Shown here: positions 11,173 through 23,340 of the stretch, piece by piece | Position numbering within the stretch: the stretch's first letter is position 1 | How the letters are laid out: each line of letters starts with the position of its first letter | NCBI GenBank assembly: GCA_003550325.1 | Contig: QKWP01000700.1 | Span: 41,500 to 105,499 of the forward strand | Direction: 5' to 3' | DNA length: 64,000 nucleotides | Origin: Gigaspora rosea | Taxonomy: Eukaryota; Glomeromycota; Glomeromycetes; Diversisporales; Gigasporaceae | The notes under the pieces: generated by a model | Database searches by the model: none | Seen by the model: only the letters and a program-made list of their open reading frames with translations | Told to the model about the DNA's origin: nothing | Made by a program: the position numbers and the translations under genes

Positions 11173-12750
11173 GCATAATATTACACATATACAAAACTAG
11201 TAATTTTTAAAAATTAGTTATTATAATTGCTATATATAAAAAATTTTTTTCAATAAACTAAATATAATTATTATTTAAAATTTGTTTAGTATAATAAATT
11301 ACATATATAGTAATTCTAAATTTTTATAAACTTTTAAAAAATTTTAAACTAAATATTATTATTAAATATAAAAGTTAAACAATTATTATAAAACACATCT
11401 ATGGTTTTGAATACTATAGGTAAATTAGATTTGCAAATCTGTGTAACAAAAAAAAAATTTTATAAAACAAAAAATAAATTTTAATTATTTTAGAATTAGG
11501 TTAGACCTGGGATACTCCTGGGATTTTATCAGAGCATTAATATATACAAAATTTATTTTTATTAGAACCCAAAGATAGTTTTATAAGCAAAATTTTAAGA
11601 TATGAATATTTTTTTTTAAAAATAAACAAAAAAAACAAAATTTTATGTTACACCTGATCTTAAATTTGATTGGCTATTCTAATAGTTTTGTATAATATAG
11701 TGTTCAAACCATAGGTGCATTTTAGTAAACTTGAAGTTAAATATTAAATTTAAAATTAAAAAATTTTTAAATATAATATTTAGAAAGTTGTTAAATATCA
11801 CAGGTTGCTATACAGATTAATATGATTGGCCAATTAGATCACAGGATCTTGTGTAACAAAATGAATGAAAAATTAGGAAAAATTACAAAAAAAAGCAAAG
11901 ATTTTAAATAACTTGAAGTTTCATTATATAAATTGTCGCAGATCATAATTTAAAATGAAATCTACATTTTATACTTAACCTGCTAGCCTTCTAAAACCCA
12001 TTAATACTTGTTTATTATAATTTTTTTTAAAACTAACCCTAAAAAATGCACCCCAAAAAAATTTAGTTTTCGAGATTTTATACTATCATTTCATTTTAAT
12101 CTGGATTTCATTATGATCTGTCACATAAACTAGTCTTGGGCTTCTAATTAAAAGTTTTTAGCACTTAATTTTGTATATATATATGCACTCTCTAACCTAA
12201 CATTAATCCAAGACTTATAATTTGGTTAAAAAAAAACTCTTTTCAATTTTATTAACTTTATTAATACTATTTATTATTTATTATTTAAAACTTATTATTA
12301 TTTTATTACAATATTAATTATTATATATTATAATTATAATGAAAAAAAATTTTTGTTTCTTTCTGAGTTTTTGGCAATTTTGGTAATTTTATTATCACTT
12401 TCTCCTTTAAAATTATAAGGTTTTTGAACTTTCTATGCCAATTCATCTAAAATTGGTATCTATTGTTCTGATTAGTATTCATACAAGATCTAATTCTAAT
12501 TCTGTAAATTACATTTCCATTGTTGTGATTTTCTTTGTTTTTGTTTATAGTCAATTGATTTTTTATTTTAGAATAACCTTTGCTATTATCTGATTCTATT
12601 TATTTCTGAGTCTTGAATATTTGTTTCTTTTTAAAAAAAAATTTTATTTTAATTATATTTTATTAATTATTATCTATTTTACAAAATATTATATCGACTC
12701 CTTTTTGCTTCTTCTATCCTCTAATTACTTCATCAGCAAATTTATAATAG
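11173..12750. other. AT-rich decayed repeats
   Basis: No gene was found. About 11818-12240 is the second copy of dispersed repeat family B (see 4862-5080), split by a MITE at 11934-12125. The remainder is low-complexity A/T sequence. Confidence 0.5.
11934..12125. mobile_element. Small MITE inside repeat B
   Basis: The ends TGTCGCAGATCATAAT and ATTATGATCTGTCACA are inverted, and both arms continue into a diverged ATGAAATC motif. It is 192 bp long and lies where the family B copy at 4862 has no insertion. Confidence 0.55.
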
Positions 12751-14885
12751 TGTAATCTTACGTAAGATCTTACGAACTGTAATATAAACAAAATATTATG
12801 TAATATATTTCGAAATATCAAATTTTCGAAATATTACGAAAGTAATTTCGGAATATTTCGAAATATGTTATAAAATATTTCGAACCCTTTCAAAATATTT
12901 TAGGACTAGAAAACCAAGCTGGATTAGTAAATCTGTAACCTGGATCGCGCATTAGACTTATTTTTTGAAATAGTTTGAAATAGTTTGATGATGTTCAAAT
13001 TCTGTACTACAAGATCAGATTAGATCTTTTGTTTATAATAAATCTTCTATTTTGTTTTTTTTTCACTTTTTTGTTTTTCATTTTTGTTTTCGTTCGTTTT
13101 TTTTGTTTTCGTTTGTTTTTTTTCTATTTTTTTTGTTATTTATTTATTTTTTAATTTTTTTATTATTTCGGCACTTTACAAGAAAACGCCCAACTTTTTG
13201 AAACCTTGCGCATACCAACTATGACTTCTGACACTTTTAAGAACATACCTCAGCAATTCCTAAACTTTCAAGAACGCTTCTTTAGAAAAATAGGGTGCAA
13301 GTTTTTGCAAGTTTTTGCAAGGTTTCGCTTTATTTATTTTTTCATTTCATGTTTTTTGTTTTTGTTTTTTAGTTTATTTTTAAATTTTTTTTTATTAATT
13401 TATTTTATTTCGGCACTTTGCAAGAAAAACTAACGACTTTCGAAACTTTGTGCATGCCAACTACGACTTTCGACACTTTCAAGAACACATACCAGCAATT
13501 TCTAAATTTTCATGAACGCTTTTTTAGAGAAATAGGAGCAAGTTTTCGCAAGTTTTCACAAGTTTTTGCAAGTTTTTGCAAATTTTTGCAAGGTTTCGTT
13601 TTATTTATTTTTTCGTTTCGTGTTTTTTGTTTTTGTTTTTTGGCCAATTTTTAAAATTTTTTTATTAATTTATTTTATTTTAGCACTTTGTGAGAAAACA
13701 AACCTTTTTGAACTATTGCACATTCCAATTACGACTTCTAACACTTTCAAGGATGCTTTTTTTAGAGAAATGGCAACAAGTTTTTGCAAGTTTTTGCTAA
13801 TTTTTGCAAGTTTTTGCAAGTTCTTGCAAGGTTTTGTTTCATTTTTTTTGTTTCGTGTTTTTTGTTTTTGTTTTTTTGGTTTATTTTTAAATTTTTTTAT
13901 TAATTTATTTTATTTCGGCATTTGTGGGAAAAACAACTTTTCAAAACCTTGCGCATTCCAACGATGACTTTTGACATTTCAAAAACACACCCCCAGCAAT
14001 TTTTAAATTTTCAAAAATGCTTCTTTAGAGAAATGGGCACGAGTTTTGCAAGTTTTTGCTAATTTTTGCAAGTTTTTGCAAGTTCTTGCAAGGTTTCGTT
14101 TCATTTTTTTTGTTTCGTGTTTCTTGTTTTTGTTTTTTTTGGTTTATTTTTAAATTTTTTTTTATTAATTTATTTTATTTCAGCACTTTGCGAGAAAAAC
14201 AACAACTTTTTGAAACCTTGCACATTCCAACGACGACTTCCGACACTTTCAAAAACGATAGAAAACAAAAAAGCGAAGATAATAGCTAACTGTGGGGTGA
14301 GCAAAAATAAGTGTATAGGGCTAGTTTTTTGTATATAGTAATAGAATTAGATGCGACAAAGTGCAAAAGTAGTTTAAAATATTTGTAATAATGTAAAAAT
14401 AATACGTAATATATAATAAAGTATGTAATATTAATTAAAAATATATATTTAATAAATGTAAAATATAATATATAATAATAAATAAAAAAATAAAAATTTT
14501 ATATTAAATTGCGAAACTTTGCGAAATATTGCGAAAACCTGTAAAAAAGCATGATTATATGAATATGTATATCATTTATTTATTTTTTAAAAATTTTTGA
14601 AAATTTGCGAAAATTTGCAAAATATTGCGAAACAATGCAAAAATATCAAAATATTATCTCCTGCGTGTATTAGTTTATTGATTTGCATGAGTATGTGACC
14701 CCTGTAGAGGAGGGTAATTTGTATTGTTTTAGTCTATTTTGCAATATTTTGCAATATATTTCGAAATATTTCGAAATAATAACTGCAATATTACCATAAT
14801 ATAACGTAATATATTACGTAATATACCATATCGATCGTAAGATTTTTGTAATATTACGGGCCATAATATCTTACGTGAGATTACA
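12751..14885. mobile_element. Long-inverted-repeat element enclosing a minisatellite
   Basis: TGTAATCTTACGTAAGAT at 12751 is mirrored by ATCTTACGTGAGATTACA ending at 14885. Both arms continue for about 150 bp with matching words (GTAATAT, TTTCGAAATATTTCG, ATTACG). Between them lies the 13140-14290 tandem array plus a reverse-complement unit of the 5230-5830 repeat. No transposase was found. It may be a single non-autonomous foldback element of about 2.1 kb, or two separate terminal fragments. Confidence 0.55.
13140..14290 (+). repeat. Minisatellite, about five units of 234-270 bp
   Basis: Anchors 'CATNCCAACTACGACTTC' occur near 13212, 13454, 13723, 13957 and 14222. Each unit holds 'CTTTAGAGAAATGG', then short runs of GCAAGTTTTT, then 'GTTTCGTTTTATT', a T-rich tract and 'CGGCACTTTGCGAGAAAA'. 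Open reading frames across it are Phe/Leu-rich artefacts of the T-rich repeats. Confidence 0.85.
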
Positions 14886-14889
14886 TATA

Positions 14890-15229
14890 CAGTCAACCCT
14901 CTATAAATACAACTCGCAGGGACAAGCCTACAACGTGCATTTAGGGAGGTTTGCATTTAGAGTGAGCCAATTAAATTGCAGCTCTAAAAATTTAATCAAC
15001 AAGTTGTGTAACTTTTACCAAAACTGTATAAACTATCTTAAATACTAAAATTTGATTGGCTACGTGCATTTAGGGAGGTTAGTGTAATATAAAATGTTAT
15101 TCAAGAGAACGTGCATTTACAGAATATAGAATGTGCATTTAGCACTAATAACATTTTACGGAATAGAAAAAAACGTGCATCAAGAGAGGTATTGCATTTA
15201 TGGAAGTTGCATTTATGGAGGTCCGACTG
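14890..15229. mobile_element. pogo/Tigger-like MITE with TA target duplication
   Basis: CAGTCAACCCTCTATAAAT at the left and ATTTATGGAGGTCCGACTG at the right are inverted termini, each flanked by TA. Internal 'GTGCATTTAG' words are repeated. The 340-bp element has no coding capacity. CAGT...ACTG ends with TA duplications are characteristic of pogo/Tigger members of Tc1/mariner. Confidence 0.8.
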
Positions 15230-15748
15230 TATATAATTCGCTGATGTTCTTTAGTTCTTTTATTTGCTTTTTTAATTCTTCTTCGCAATTTTCTATTTTC
15301 TTCTTTTAAGTTTCTATTGTTATCTTTTAAGATTTAGCCCAAGCACTTCACCTATTTCATTCTAGAATTACCTGCTTATACCAACTTGCTTGCTTAAAGG
15401 ATTTGATATTGGGAGAACTTATTTTTTGTACTTCCTCCTAGTAGTTTTTATGTGGTTTTAAAGTGCTAGAAGATAAATTCGGATTTCTTACTATGAGTCA
15501 TCTACAAAATAAAAAAGAATTAGAAACAACTATTTCTAAGCATTATATACTAAAAAAGAAAAAATAAAATAAACACAAGTGCATTGACCATTACAATTTG
15601 TATAAAAAAGAAAAACCAGATTATAGGAAAAAATATCTACTAGGATAACCACTATAGTGGTTATAGAACCAAATATAGGGCACTTACCTAGATGTAAAAG
15701 ACTAGCTTTGCACATAGCAAGTGCTAAGGCTAGGCTCATAGCCAAAAA
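15230..15748. other. Intergenic, eroded
   Basis: No intact ORF was seen. The composition (TTCTTCTT, TTTGCTT) suggests the antisense of an old Lys/Glu-rich coding sequence, but nothing is identifiable. Confidence 0.35.
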
Positions 15749-16489
15749 GGGGGCATCCATAAATAACGTTATGTACCTCTACATAGTAGCACTTGACCCT
15801 CTCGACTATACAATCAACTCTCTCTAATCCAAACTGTCAGGACTGCTTTTTTTTACTATATAAAAATTTGGAAAAGTTCAGTTTTCAAAAATTTATATAT
15901 GGCTTATCCGAACTTTATAATAAAATTTACAAATGTTCTAGGAGATTTTGTTCAGTTTAAAGAGAGTTTAATAGTGTTCAGTTTAGAGAGGTTCAGATTA
16001 GAGAGAGGCGACTGTATAAAAAATTTTTTAAAATCTGTATGTTTATATATAAAATTTTACAAAAACTTGAATATTTTCTAACACAGTGATCCAATTTGGA
16101 TGATTTAGATACCATTCAATTTGTCTTAGTAAGATGAATCCAATGGATCAAAATCATTTCATTTGGATCACTGGATCAAAAGTTATTCACAAAAAACTAT
16201 TGATTTTATAGTTATTTTATAAGAAAACATAATAACCAATAGTATTTGGCCAATAACTTTTGATCCAGTAATCCAAATAAAATGAAATTGGTACCATTCG
16301 ACTTCTCTCATTGAGACGAATCGAATGGTACCAAAATCATTAAATTTGGACCAATGGATCAGTTTTTAGACGATTTTTTCTAAAAAAATTGTATTATATT
16401 TTTTTGACCTCCCCTACTTAAGAAGAAAAATATTATATTTTGTCAGACCCCTCACCCTTTCTTGTATAATGTTATTTCTGGATGCTCCC
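15749..16489. mobile_element. TIR element with GGGGGCATCC ends
   Basis: GGGGGCATCCATAAATAACG at the left is mirrored by TAATGTTATTTCTGGATGCT plus CCC at the right. It contains a nested pogo-like MITE (15811-16014) and an inner inverted repeat of about 16087-16361 built on 'GATCCAATTTGGAT' and 'ATTTGGACCAATGGATC'. It is non-coding. Confidence 0.55.
15811..16014. mobile_element. pogo/Tigger-like MITE, nested
   Basis: CAATCAACTCTCTCTAATCC and the mirrored AGATTAGAGAGAGGCGACTG are flanked by TA on both sides (204 bp). It belongs to the same broad family as 14890-15229 and sits inside the 15749-16489 element. Confidence 0.75.
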
Positions 16490-16520
16490 AAAGTACACAT
16501 ACCTAGAGAGAAACAACATA

Positions 16521-17215
16521 CAGTCAAACCTCCATATAGTCACCCTCTATAGTCACAAAACCAATATAATCACTTTTGTAAGTTTACCAACCTTTTTACT
16601 ATAATTTTCACCTTTATATAAGCACATTTGCATTATAATCACTATCACAATTTTTTATTTACCATCTATATAAAACTACCTCTACATAATCACATTATTA
16701 TTATAATATTTTGAATTAAATATTTTATTATTATAAATATTTTTTTAAGTTATTAATTATTATTTTTTAACAAGTAAAAATTTTTAAATTTGTTTTTTTA
16801 AATAATCGAATATCATAACTACATATAAAAGTTAAAATTATTTAAAGTAAATCGATAAAAATGATATAAGTAAAGTTGTTCGGGATACAAAATTACATAT
16901 ACTCTGAAATTTTGAGATAATTTGGTTAAAATTTTATTAATACACTTTTATAATTTACGATTAAGTTAAAAAAATTTTAAATTTTTTAATTTTTTCGCAT
17001 AAACGTAAATTGTAAAAGTGTAATAATAAAATGTTATTCAAATTATTTGAAATTTTAGAATATATGTAATTTTGTCTCCTGAACAATGTTACTTATACCA
17101 ATTTTTTCGATTTACTTAGTATAATTTTAACTTCTATATAATCACAATTTTTTTTATATACAATTTTATTATAATTGTGCTTATATAATTGAAAAAACTT
17201 CTAAAAAGGTCTTTC
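16521..17215. mobile_element. Palindromic pogo-like MITE, right end missing
   Basis: It starts CAGTCAAACCTCCATATAGT. The internal part, about 16820 to 17140, is a long imperfect palindrome centred near 16985: 'AAATCGATAAAAATGATATA' is mirrored by 'ACCAATTTTTTCGATTTACT' (the perfect core is AAATCGA/TCGATTT), and 'AAAATTACATATACTCTGAA' by 'TAGAATATATGTAATTTTGT'. No terminal ACTG is found on the right, so that end is truncated. Confidence 0.6.
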
Positions 17216-17450
17216 CCATAGATCACTAAACCAAATCCAAAGCTTAGGGAAACAACACAAAATATATAGGAAAATAAACAACGCTTGCTTAATTATAGGC
17301 CTTGGGGCCTAATTTAATACCTAAACCACAGTTCCTATTTAGTTGCCGTTCAAAATAACTAAAAGAAAGGGAGATAGCCTTTTTACCACATCCCGTGTGT
17401 TCTTGCACTTCTTTACGGTGGCTTCTAGCCAATGACCCACAGAAAATCCT

Positions 17451-18329
17451 ATGGAAGACATTCAACAAACTTCTTTAACTTCGTTTGATGAGATCCATGC
17501 TAACGTCAAAAAGGCAATAGACGCACCTACAGGTCTTTCTGCTAAATGTGTCAAGACCCAATACCAGCCCTCTCCCAACACCAATCATCCCACTCCCGAA
17601 TTTTTGCTCAAAAGTGGCGATTCTAGTTTACCCCCGACAAATTCATCGATGACATCACCACATCAAAACACAACAACAAGCGTGGGAAATTTGATGATCA
17701 TGCAGACCGATTCGATTCCCACGCTACCTAATGTAAACACTCTGGACAAGTTGCCTGGGAATATTCCCACACCCGATCATGCCGAACCATCCACCAACCA
17801 CAACCCATGGGCCGACCCACCTGAACAGCAAAATCAACAGATTCTCCCCGACTCTTTAACCAATCCGATCAACCCAGACGCCATGGAGACCGAATCCAAT
17901 ACCACCATTAAACCCGATGTACCCCGGAAACTCTACAGCCGAGCACATGCCCCGACCAAAAGAATCAAAAGAACTACCACAGATTGGATTACAAAAAACT
18001 TAAAGATTACAACCAGACATTGCGACCTCACATTTGATAGCAACTCATGGAACTATGAAACGATCATTGAGGCCTTTGACTCACCTGAAAAACTAGAACA
18101 ATTTCTGTCACACAAACTATGCTCAATATCCACTCAATTCAACATCCCGACCGCTATTAACCTAAAGATCCAATGCATGGACACCGCCTTCTTTAGATCA
18201 TTTACTAAAGACAAAAATGCAGCACCAGCACACCAAAAAGAATTTGATTCACTATTCGAAATGGCACTAGAAAAATTTCAATGCCACAATGACGTACGTT
18301 CAAAATTGGTTTTTATGATCTTTTTTTAA
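17451..18329 (+). CDS. Uncharacterised 292-aa protein, possibly LINE ORF1-type
   Basis: An uninterrupted ORF, clearly richer in G+C than its surroundings. Residues 1-155 are low-complexity and rich in Pro, Thr, Asn, Ser and Gln. A basic stretch around 162-187 (KRIKRTTTDWITKNLKITTR) could bind nucleic acid or act as a nuclear signal. Residues 190-285 look globular and mixed alpha/beta. The style recalls ORF1-like proteins encoded ahead of LINE reverse transcriptases in related fungi, but no zinc knuckle or RRM is visible and no reverse transcriptase follows. The last residues (KLVFMIFF) look like intron read-through: GTACGT at about 18293 is a plausible donor, with a possible acceptor TTTAAG at about 18396-18401. 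The true C-terminus may therefore differ. The start is the first in-frame ATG; a CTAG...CCCACAG segment just upstream could be an intron end. Confidence 0.5.
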   Translation: MEDIQQTSLTSFDEIHANVKKAIDAPTGLSAKCVKTQYQPSPNTNHPTPEFLLKSGDSSLPPTNSSMTSPHQNTTTSVGNLMIMQTDSIPTLPNVNTLDKLPGNIPTPDHAEPSTNHNPWADPPEQQNQQILPDSLTNPINPDAMETESNTTIKPDVPRKLYSRAHAPTKRIKRTTTDWITKNLKITTRHCDLTFDSNSWNYETIIEAFDSPEKLEQFLSHKLCSISTQFNIPTAINLKIQCMDTAFFRSFTKDKNAAPAHQKEFDSLFEMALEKFQCHNDVRSKLVFMIFF

Positions 18330-19095
18330 ACCTTGTGTAATTCCGAATCACAAAATTCTACTATATGGCATGACGTTTAAACTACGTGGCGTTTATTTAA
18401 GGAAGGTGTTTCAGAAATTCACCGATTTTACAATGCTATACAATACTAAATACATATATATATATATATATAATATTATTCTCTATATCGAGAGAAGAAA
18501 TTTCGTATTTTTACAAGATAAACTGTGCAATCGTACTTGAAACTTGGAAGTAACATTAAGATATGGGATTAGACTGTTAAGCGCAAGAATTGATGATTGT
18601 GAAACAGCTACTCTTTTCAATTGGAAATTTGACATTTAAAATAATTGCAATAAAGTATATTGTAAAAAAAAAACAAATCATAAAATAAAAGAAACATGAA
18701 TGAATTAAAAGCTTTTGTAATTTGAAACAAGGATTGTTACATTTTTTTTTGATCAACTTTCGTAGTTCGAACAATATTAATTCATCATTGAAATTTTTGC
18801 AGTATTTATCTATTATTGTAATATTGTGAAAATACAAAGACGGTATGAAGACATCCAAAATTGTTGAAATTCGCAAAATAAAAATATAACTTTATAGTCC
18901 TAGATAAGACCTCAAACGTTACACATTTTTTTTTTTGTAGAATTTCTTATTTTGTCGAGGAGATACAGCTTAGAGAAAATCCAATAGAAATTCTCGAAGA
19001 CTAATAATTGTCTAGGTAAAATTTGATTTGTTGGGTTCCCATCGTTACCTGAAATCATGATAACATGTGACCGGAATGTTAGCATCTCAATAAAC
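18330..19095. other. Intergenic with TA microsatellite
   Basis: It contains the presumed 3' region of the preceding ORF and a short (TA)n run near 18455-18472. No other coding or RNA signal was found. Confidence 0.4.
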
Positions 19096-19343
19096 ATATG
19101 GGCTGCCGTCAATAGAAATAAGGCAGATTGACATTTTAAATTATTACCTTAACTTTCACAGCTCATATTTCAATGAATATTGATGTTATCTTGATGATTT
19201 AATATTCAAAAGAAAGCTTAGATCTTATGTTTTCTTTTGACTATTAAATTATTAAGATAGATTCAAAATCCATCGAGATATGAGCTGTGAAATTTAAGGT
19301 AATTTTTTTTTAAAATGTCATTTCTATTGATGGCAGCCCATAT
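19096..19343. mobile_element. Palindromic MITE family D, copy 1
   Basis: ATATGGGCTGCCGTCAATAG at the left and CTATTGATGGCAGCCCATAT at the right. The arms pair over most of the 248 bp (TTAACTTTCACAGCTCATAT with its inverse, and AAGAAAGCTTAGATC near the centre). A second copy lies at 45047-45311 inside another transposon. Confidence 0.8.
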
Positions 19344-21990
19344 TTAGCAAGTGATTTACCTTCCATTTCCACAGGAATATCCCCGTTTTCTTTTTTACAT
19401 ATCGTTACAAGCCAATCGAAATCAAGAAATATGCAGTACTGTATAATTATTTCGTTTAGTGAAGTATAATTCACTTTCGTTTATAGTGAAGTGATCGGTT
19501 CTATTAATAAAAAAATTTTTAAAAAATTCATAATATCAAAAGAATTTATACACATTAAGACTAACTTCATTGTATTGAGATTTTAATTAATCTTCACTAT
19601 ATTGAAAGTTCACTGTCATACTAATATTTTTTAAAAATGGCATGATTTTACAAATATCAATGTCAAATTTATCATACGCAAATTGAATAAAAACTGGCAT
19701 TTTAATTTTTAACCAATGTCATTTTGATCGATATATGTGTAAATAATTAGGTTTTTCTCAAGCAGCACGCTCGATGTGGTTAGCTAGTGATTGAGATAGT
19801 ACTCAACCATTATGACTTTATTAATTAGACCATTTTTGAAAACCGATAATATGGATGTTGAAGACCGATAGCATGGATGATAATATGATTGAAATATGCT
19901 CATGTATCTTCCTCAATGTAATTAATTTATGATCGTGTTAATTCTCAAGTATTACGATTAATTAAAATATTGATTGCAATTGATGCTTTAACAAACATCT
20001 TCATTATTAACATTTAACAATTATTTTTTTACAAATCGAAATAAAAAACGACGGATCAACGAAAGGATAAAGAAATCTACGACATTTCCAATTTTTTGTT
20101 TCTTCTTTTTCAGAATTTACTACAAAACCAACCGAACACATAAATGTGCCTTTTTATTTGCGGCGAAGATTTTTAGCATGGGTAATAAGGTAATAATTCA
20201 TCAACGTTGATAATGATTTTGACGATCTATAACGATAATTATAATGTAGAAAGAGTGAAATAATTATTTGTTCTAATCAATCAATGAAAAATTTCGACCA
20301 ATAAGCCCAACTCTATGATAAAAAAAGGACGTTTGGGCCTCTATCTCTTGTTGATTGGAATGATAAATACCCTTAATCAGTTAAACTAATAAAAATTTTC
20401 TTTCTGACGTATTAATCCCAATAAAAAATTTACCCACAGACCCGTTCACGACAGATTGATTAAGGCGCTTGAGAACACCCTTAATCTATAAAGATTGATT
20501 TTATCAATATTGATGATCAATGGTCGAGCATGTACGTAAGTACGTACAGCGTACGGAGAAAATCCGGAAATAATTGCTAAAAAGTTTAAAAAAAGGTTCT
20601 TATTCGATTTCATAGTTTCGCGTAAATCATTATGTCTAAAAAAGGTTCTCAAAGTACGCAAGTAATATGTACAGTACATCAGTTTTTTATAATCCGTATT
20701 TAAAAAAGATTTGTAGATGCAAGATTTTTATTTTTTATTGACCAATTATATTTAATCTTTTTTAATCTTTATAGAATCATGTAGAAAGATTTTCTGAGAA
20801 AACAAATTCATTTTTCACATGTTTAATTATAATAGAAAATTTTCACTTTATTAAATATGAAAATTGAATAATATTATTAACTATAATTTATACAAATACA
20901 TGACTATCAGAAGACAGAAAAAAAAATATATTATTATATAATGTTATCATTCGTTAAAGTTGATTGATAAAGAAAAAAGCCAATAGAAGACGTGGCAGGA
21001 TATATTTCATTTTTCGCTTCTTTCACATGATAGAGCATTGGTTAACTGCGTCACCGTCGGGGTTTTCGGTGGTATTAAGAACTGGACCATTATAATGAAT
21101 TTCAGAGAATGTTGGATTCATTTTCAAAGGATTAAGAAAATGGTGTTGTAAAGTCTTTTTTCTTTAAAGATTGACTGTAGTAAAGTCTTCTTTCTTTGAA
21201 GATTTGTTTTTGTAAAGTCTTCTCGAAAGGTTTGAAACTTTTGAGTTATTGATTTTGTTTTTTTTTTTTTGACTTTCAGAAGGGTCAAGTTCAAAAGTAC
21301 TGTCTTTATAATTGATTCTCAATATTGTCAAGTAGCAAATTATTGTTGCTAAGCATTGTTATATTTGACACAATAAAGAATAATAAATTCAAACTCATCG
21401 TTTAACATCTCGTTAAATTAACAATTTTCCTTAGCTTATTTTCCAAATACGGTAATCTGCTACGTACAGTACCATTATTGTACATTACATAAATTCGGTA
21501 ATTAGCATTTATCCGGCAAACTCATGATCATGAAAAAATTTCTTCTTTTATTTTTTCATGTTTATTCAAATTGTCGAATACAGTTAATTTGGCGCTACAT
21601 GTGCCGCAGAGCGGCGCGTGATCATTTGCCAAATTACAATTTTTGCCCAATATTGTATACATAATTAGCATATATATAGTAAATTGTACTAGTCTGAAGC
21701 ATTAATTTCTGAATTGTTAGGAATAATGCATCCATTATAGAAATAGAAAATTTTTTTTAGTTTGAAAAAACTCCTTGGGGATTTGCAATTACAAAAGAGA
21801 CCATAGTAGTACGGAGATAATTACGAGAGCGAATTTTATTAATTTTTTTCAATTGTAAACAGAGTAACAGAGTTAACAATAAATATCTTTTTAATATATT
21901 AATACTGTAATAATGATAATAATAAAATAAATAAATAAACAAATAAATAAAAGAATACTAAATGAGGTTTAATTTTGACTAAAGCTAACG
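19344..21990. other. Intergenic, host-like, no gene recognised
   Basis: This is single-copy-looking AT-rich DNA. At 21145-21235 the phrase 'GTAAAGTCTTCTTTCTTTGAAGATT' (GTAAAGTCTTCT plus TTCTTTGAAGATT) repeats about three times with a period near 33 bp. At 21580-21640 a GC-rich hairpin (AATTTGGCGC ... GCCAAATT) stands out. No ORF shows convincing coding features. Confidence 0.4.
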
Positions 21991-22262
21991 TCTAGTCACG
22001 GGACAGTTCTGGACAAATTGTGGATAATTGTAGACAATTTTGGATAAGAAAACAAATTTAAATTACTTAAAATTTTATTATTAAGATAACTTATTTTTTG
22101 CTTTTAGAAAAATATTCAAAGCTATAAAAAATATATAATCATGTCTTTTTTAAACTAATTTATTAAATTTTAAAGTCTAAATATTCTTTGGACAGTTGTG
22201 GACACTGTTTGGACGTGACATGGGTATAAAAAGTCTTGGACATAATAAACATGACAACACTG
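21991..22262. mobile_element. hAT-like MITE (AGTGTTG family), copy 2
   Basis: The left end TCACGGGACAGTTCTGGACA and the right end ATGACAACACT match the element at 800-1075 in inverse orientation (CTGTCCCGTGACAACACT). Imperfect flanks CGTCTAGTC and CGTTTAGTC may be the target duplication. Confidence 0.5.
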
Positions 22263-23199
22263 CGTTTAGTCGCAGGAAGTCGATGAAAATATCATATCAG
22301 ACCAATAGGAATTCTGTAATTGCCGATACCAACTGAGATTAGCTTACCCTATTCTTGCTATTCTTGATCAGATCACATAATACAGGAGTACACACTCTGA
22401 ATTCAAAAAATAAATAACAATGATCTAATTATATGCTAATAATGCAGCTTTTGTCCTGTTATGATTAAGCATAACCATGCGCATTTGTCATTTCTATATT
22501 AGTAAATTAAATGCAAAATATTGTTATACGGTCGATCGTAATGTTGTAATAATACAGATTGAATCATACTACCGCACTATTGTTCTTGTTTCAAAAGTTT
22601 GATTTAGTGTATATTTTTTTTTTAAAAAAAAAAAAAAGATCAAAATGCTCTAAATATACATATTCTAATGACCTCTTTTTAATCGATTTTAATTACAGTC
22701 TATTATTTACCTATTGATCAAAATAATCTTCCTTGATCGGATAAATACGGAGTATACGGAGTATGAGACAATACTAACGGTAAAAAATGCGATGTGAAAG
22801 CATCTGTCTTAAATTCTTTGTAAAAAGATCACAAATGTAGTGTATTGTATGACAGTGTATTTGAATATTATTACGTATAATACATTTAGCAGTATTAAAT
22901 TCTTTTATAGAAATAGAAATAGAAAATTAAATATTAAAACATATCACGCGAAATAATATAATATTCTTGTGCAACTTACCCTAAAGAATAATTGCCAAGT
23001 TTTAGATTCAATATCATTATTGTTCTGTAAAAATAACTTATGATACTTTATTGCGCCTTTTTTAATTATGCAAAACAACTCATGCATATGGCGGTTGTTA
23101 AACAATGAACAATAGCTTCTCTTTTCGCACAATATGTTCTCAATCTATTTTTAAAATTTATAATTTACAAGTATATGTAATCCGCAGTTTACAAAATGT
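22263..23199. other. Intergenic upstream of CaaX peptide gene
   Basis: No gene was recognised. This region should hold the upstream regulatory DNA of the small gene at 23341. Confidence 0.35.
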
Positions 23200-23207
23200 T
23201 ATAAAAT
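23200..23207 (+). promoter_or_regulatory. Candidate TATA box
   Basis: TATAAAAT is followed after about 10-30 bp by a C/T-rich stretch ending CTTTCAAATCTCAACA, then an A-rich leader up to the ATG at 23341. This layout resembles a fungal RNA polymerase II start region. It is pattern-based only. Confidence 0.3.
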
Positions 23208-23340
23208 ACCACCTACCTCTGACCTTTCAAATCTCAACAAAAAATCCAATTCCCTCCCAAGAAAGAAGAATAAAATATAAAAAAATTCCAAGCTTTTGAA
23301 AAGCATAATCTAAAAAAAAAAACATCCAACTTTTATAAAA

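Noticed and set aside
13206-14338. Phe/Leu-rich ORFs as a repetitive membrane protein family
   Set aside because: They arise from T-rich minisatellite units and shift frame between units because the period varies from 234 to 270 bp.
12751-14885. CRISPR-like array
   Set aside because: Units are long, contiguous and diverged with no unique spacers, in a eukaryotic context.
20446-20679. 77-codon minus-strand ORF
   Set aside because: AT-rich, no coding bias, no recognisable motif, and not supported by splice or start context.
20991-21100. tRNA-like GAGCATTGGTTAACTGCG segment
   Set aside because: No box B, no acceptor pairing and no CCA-proximal stem could be found.
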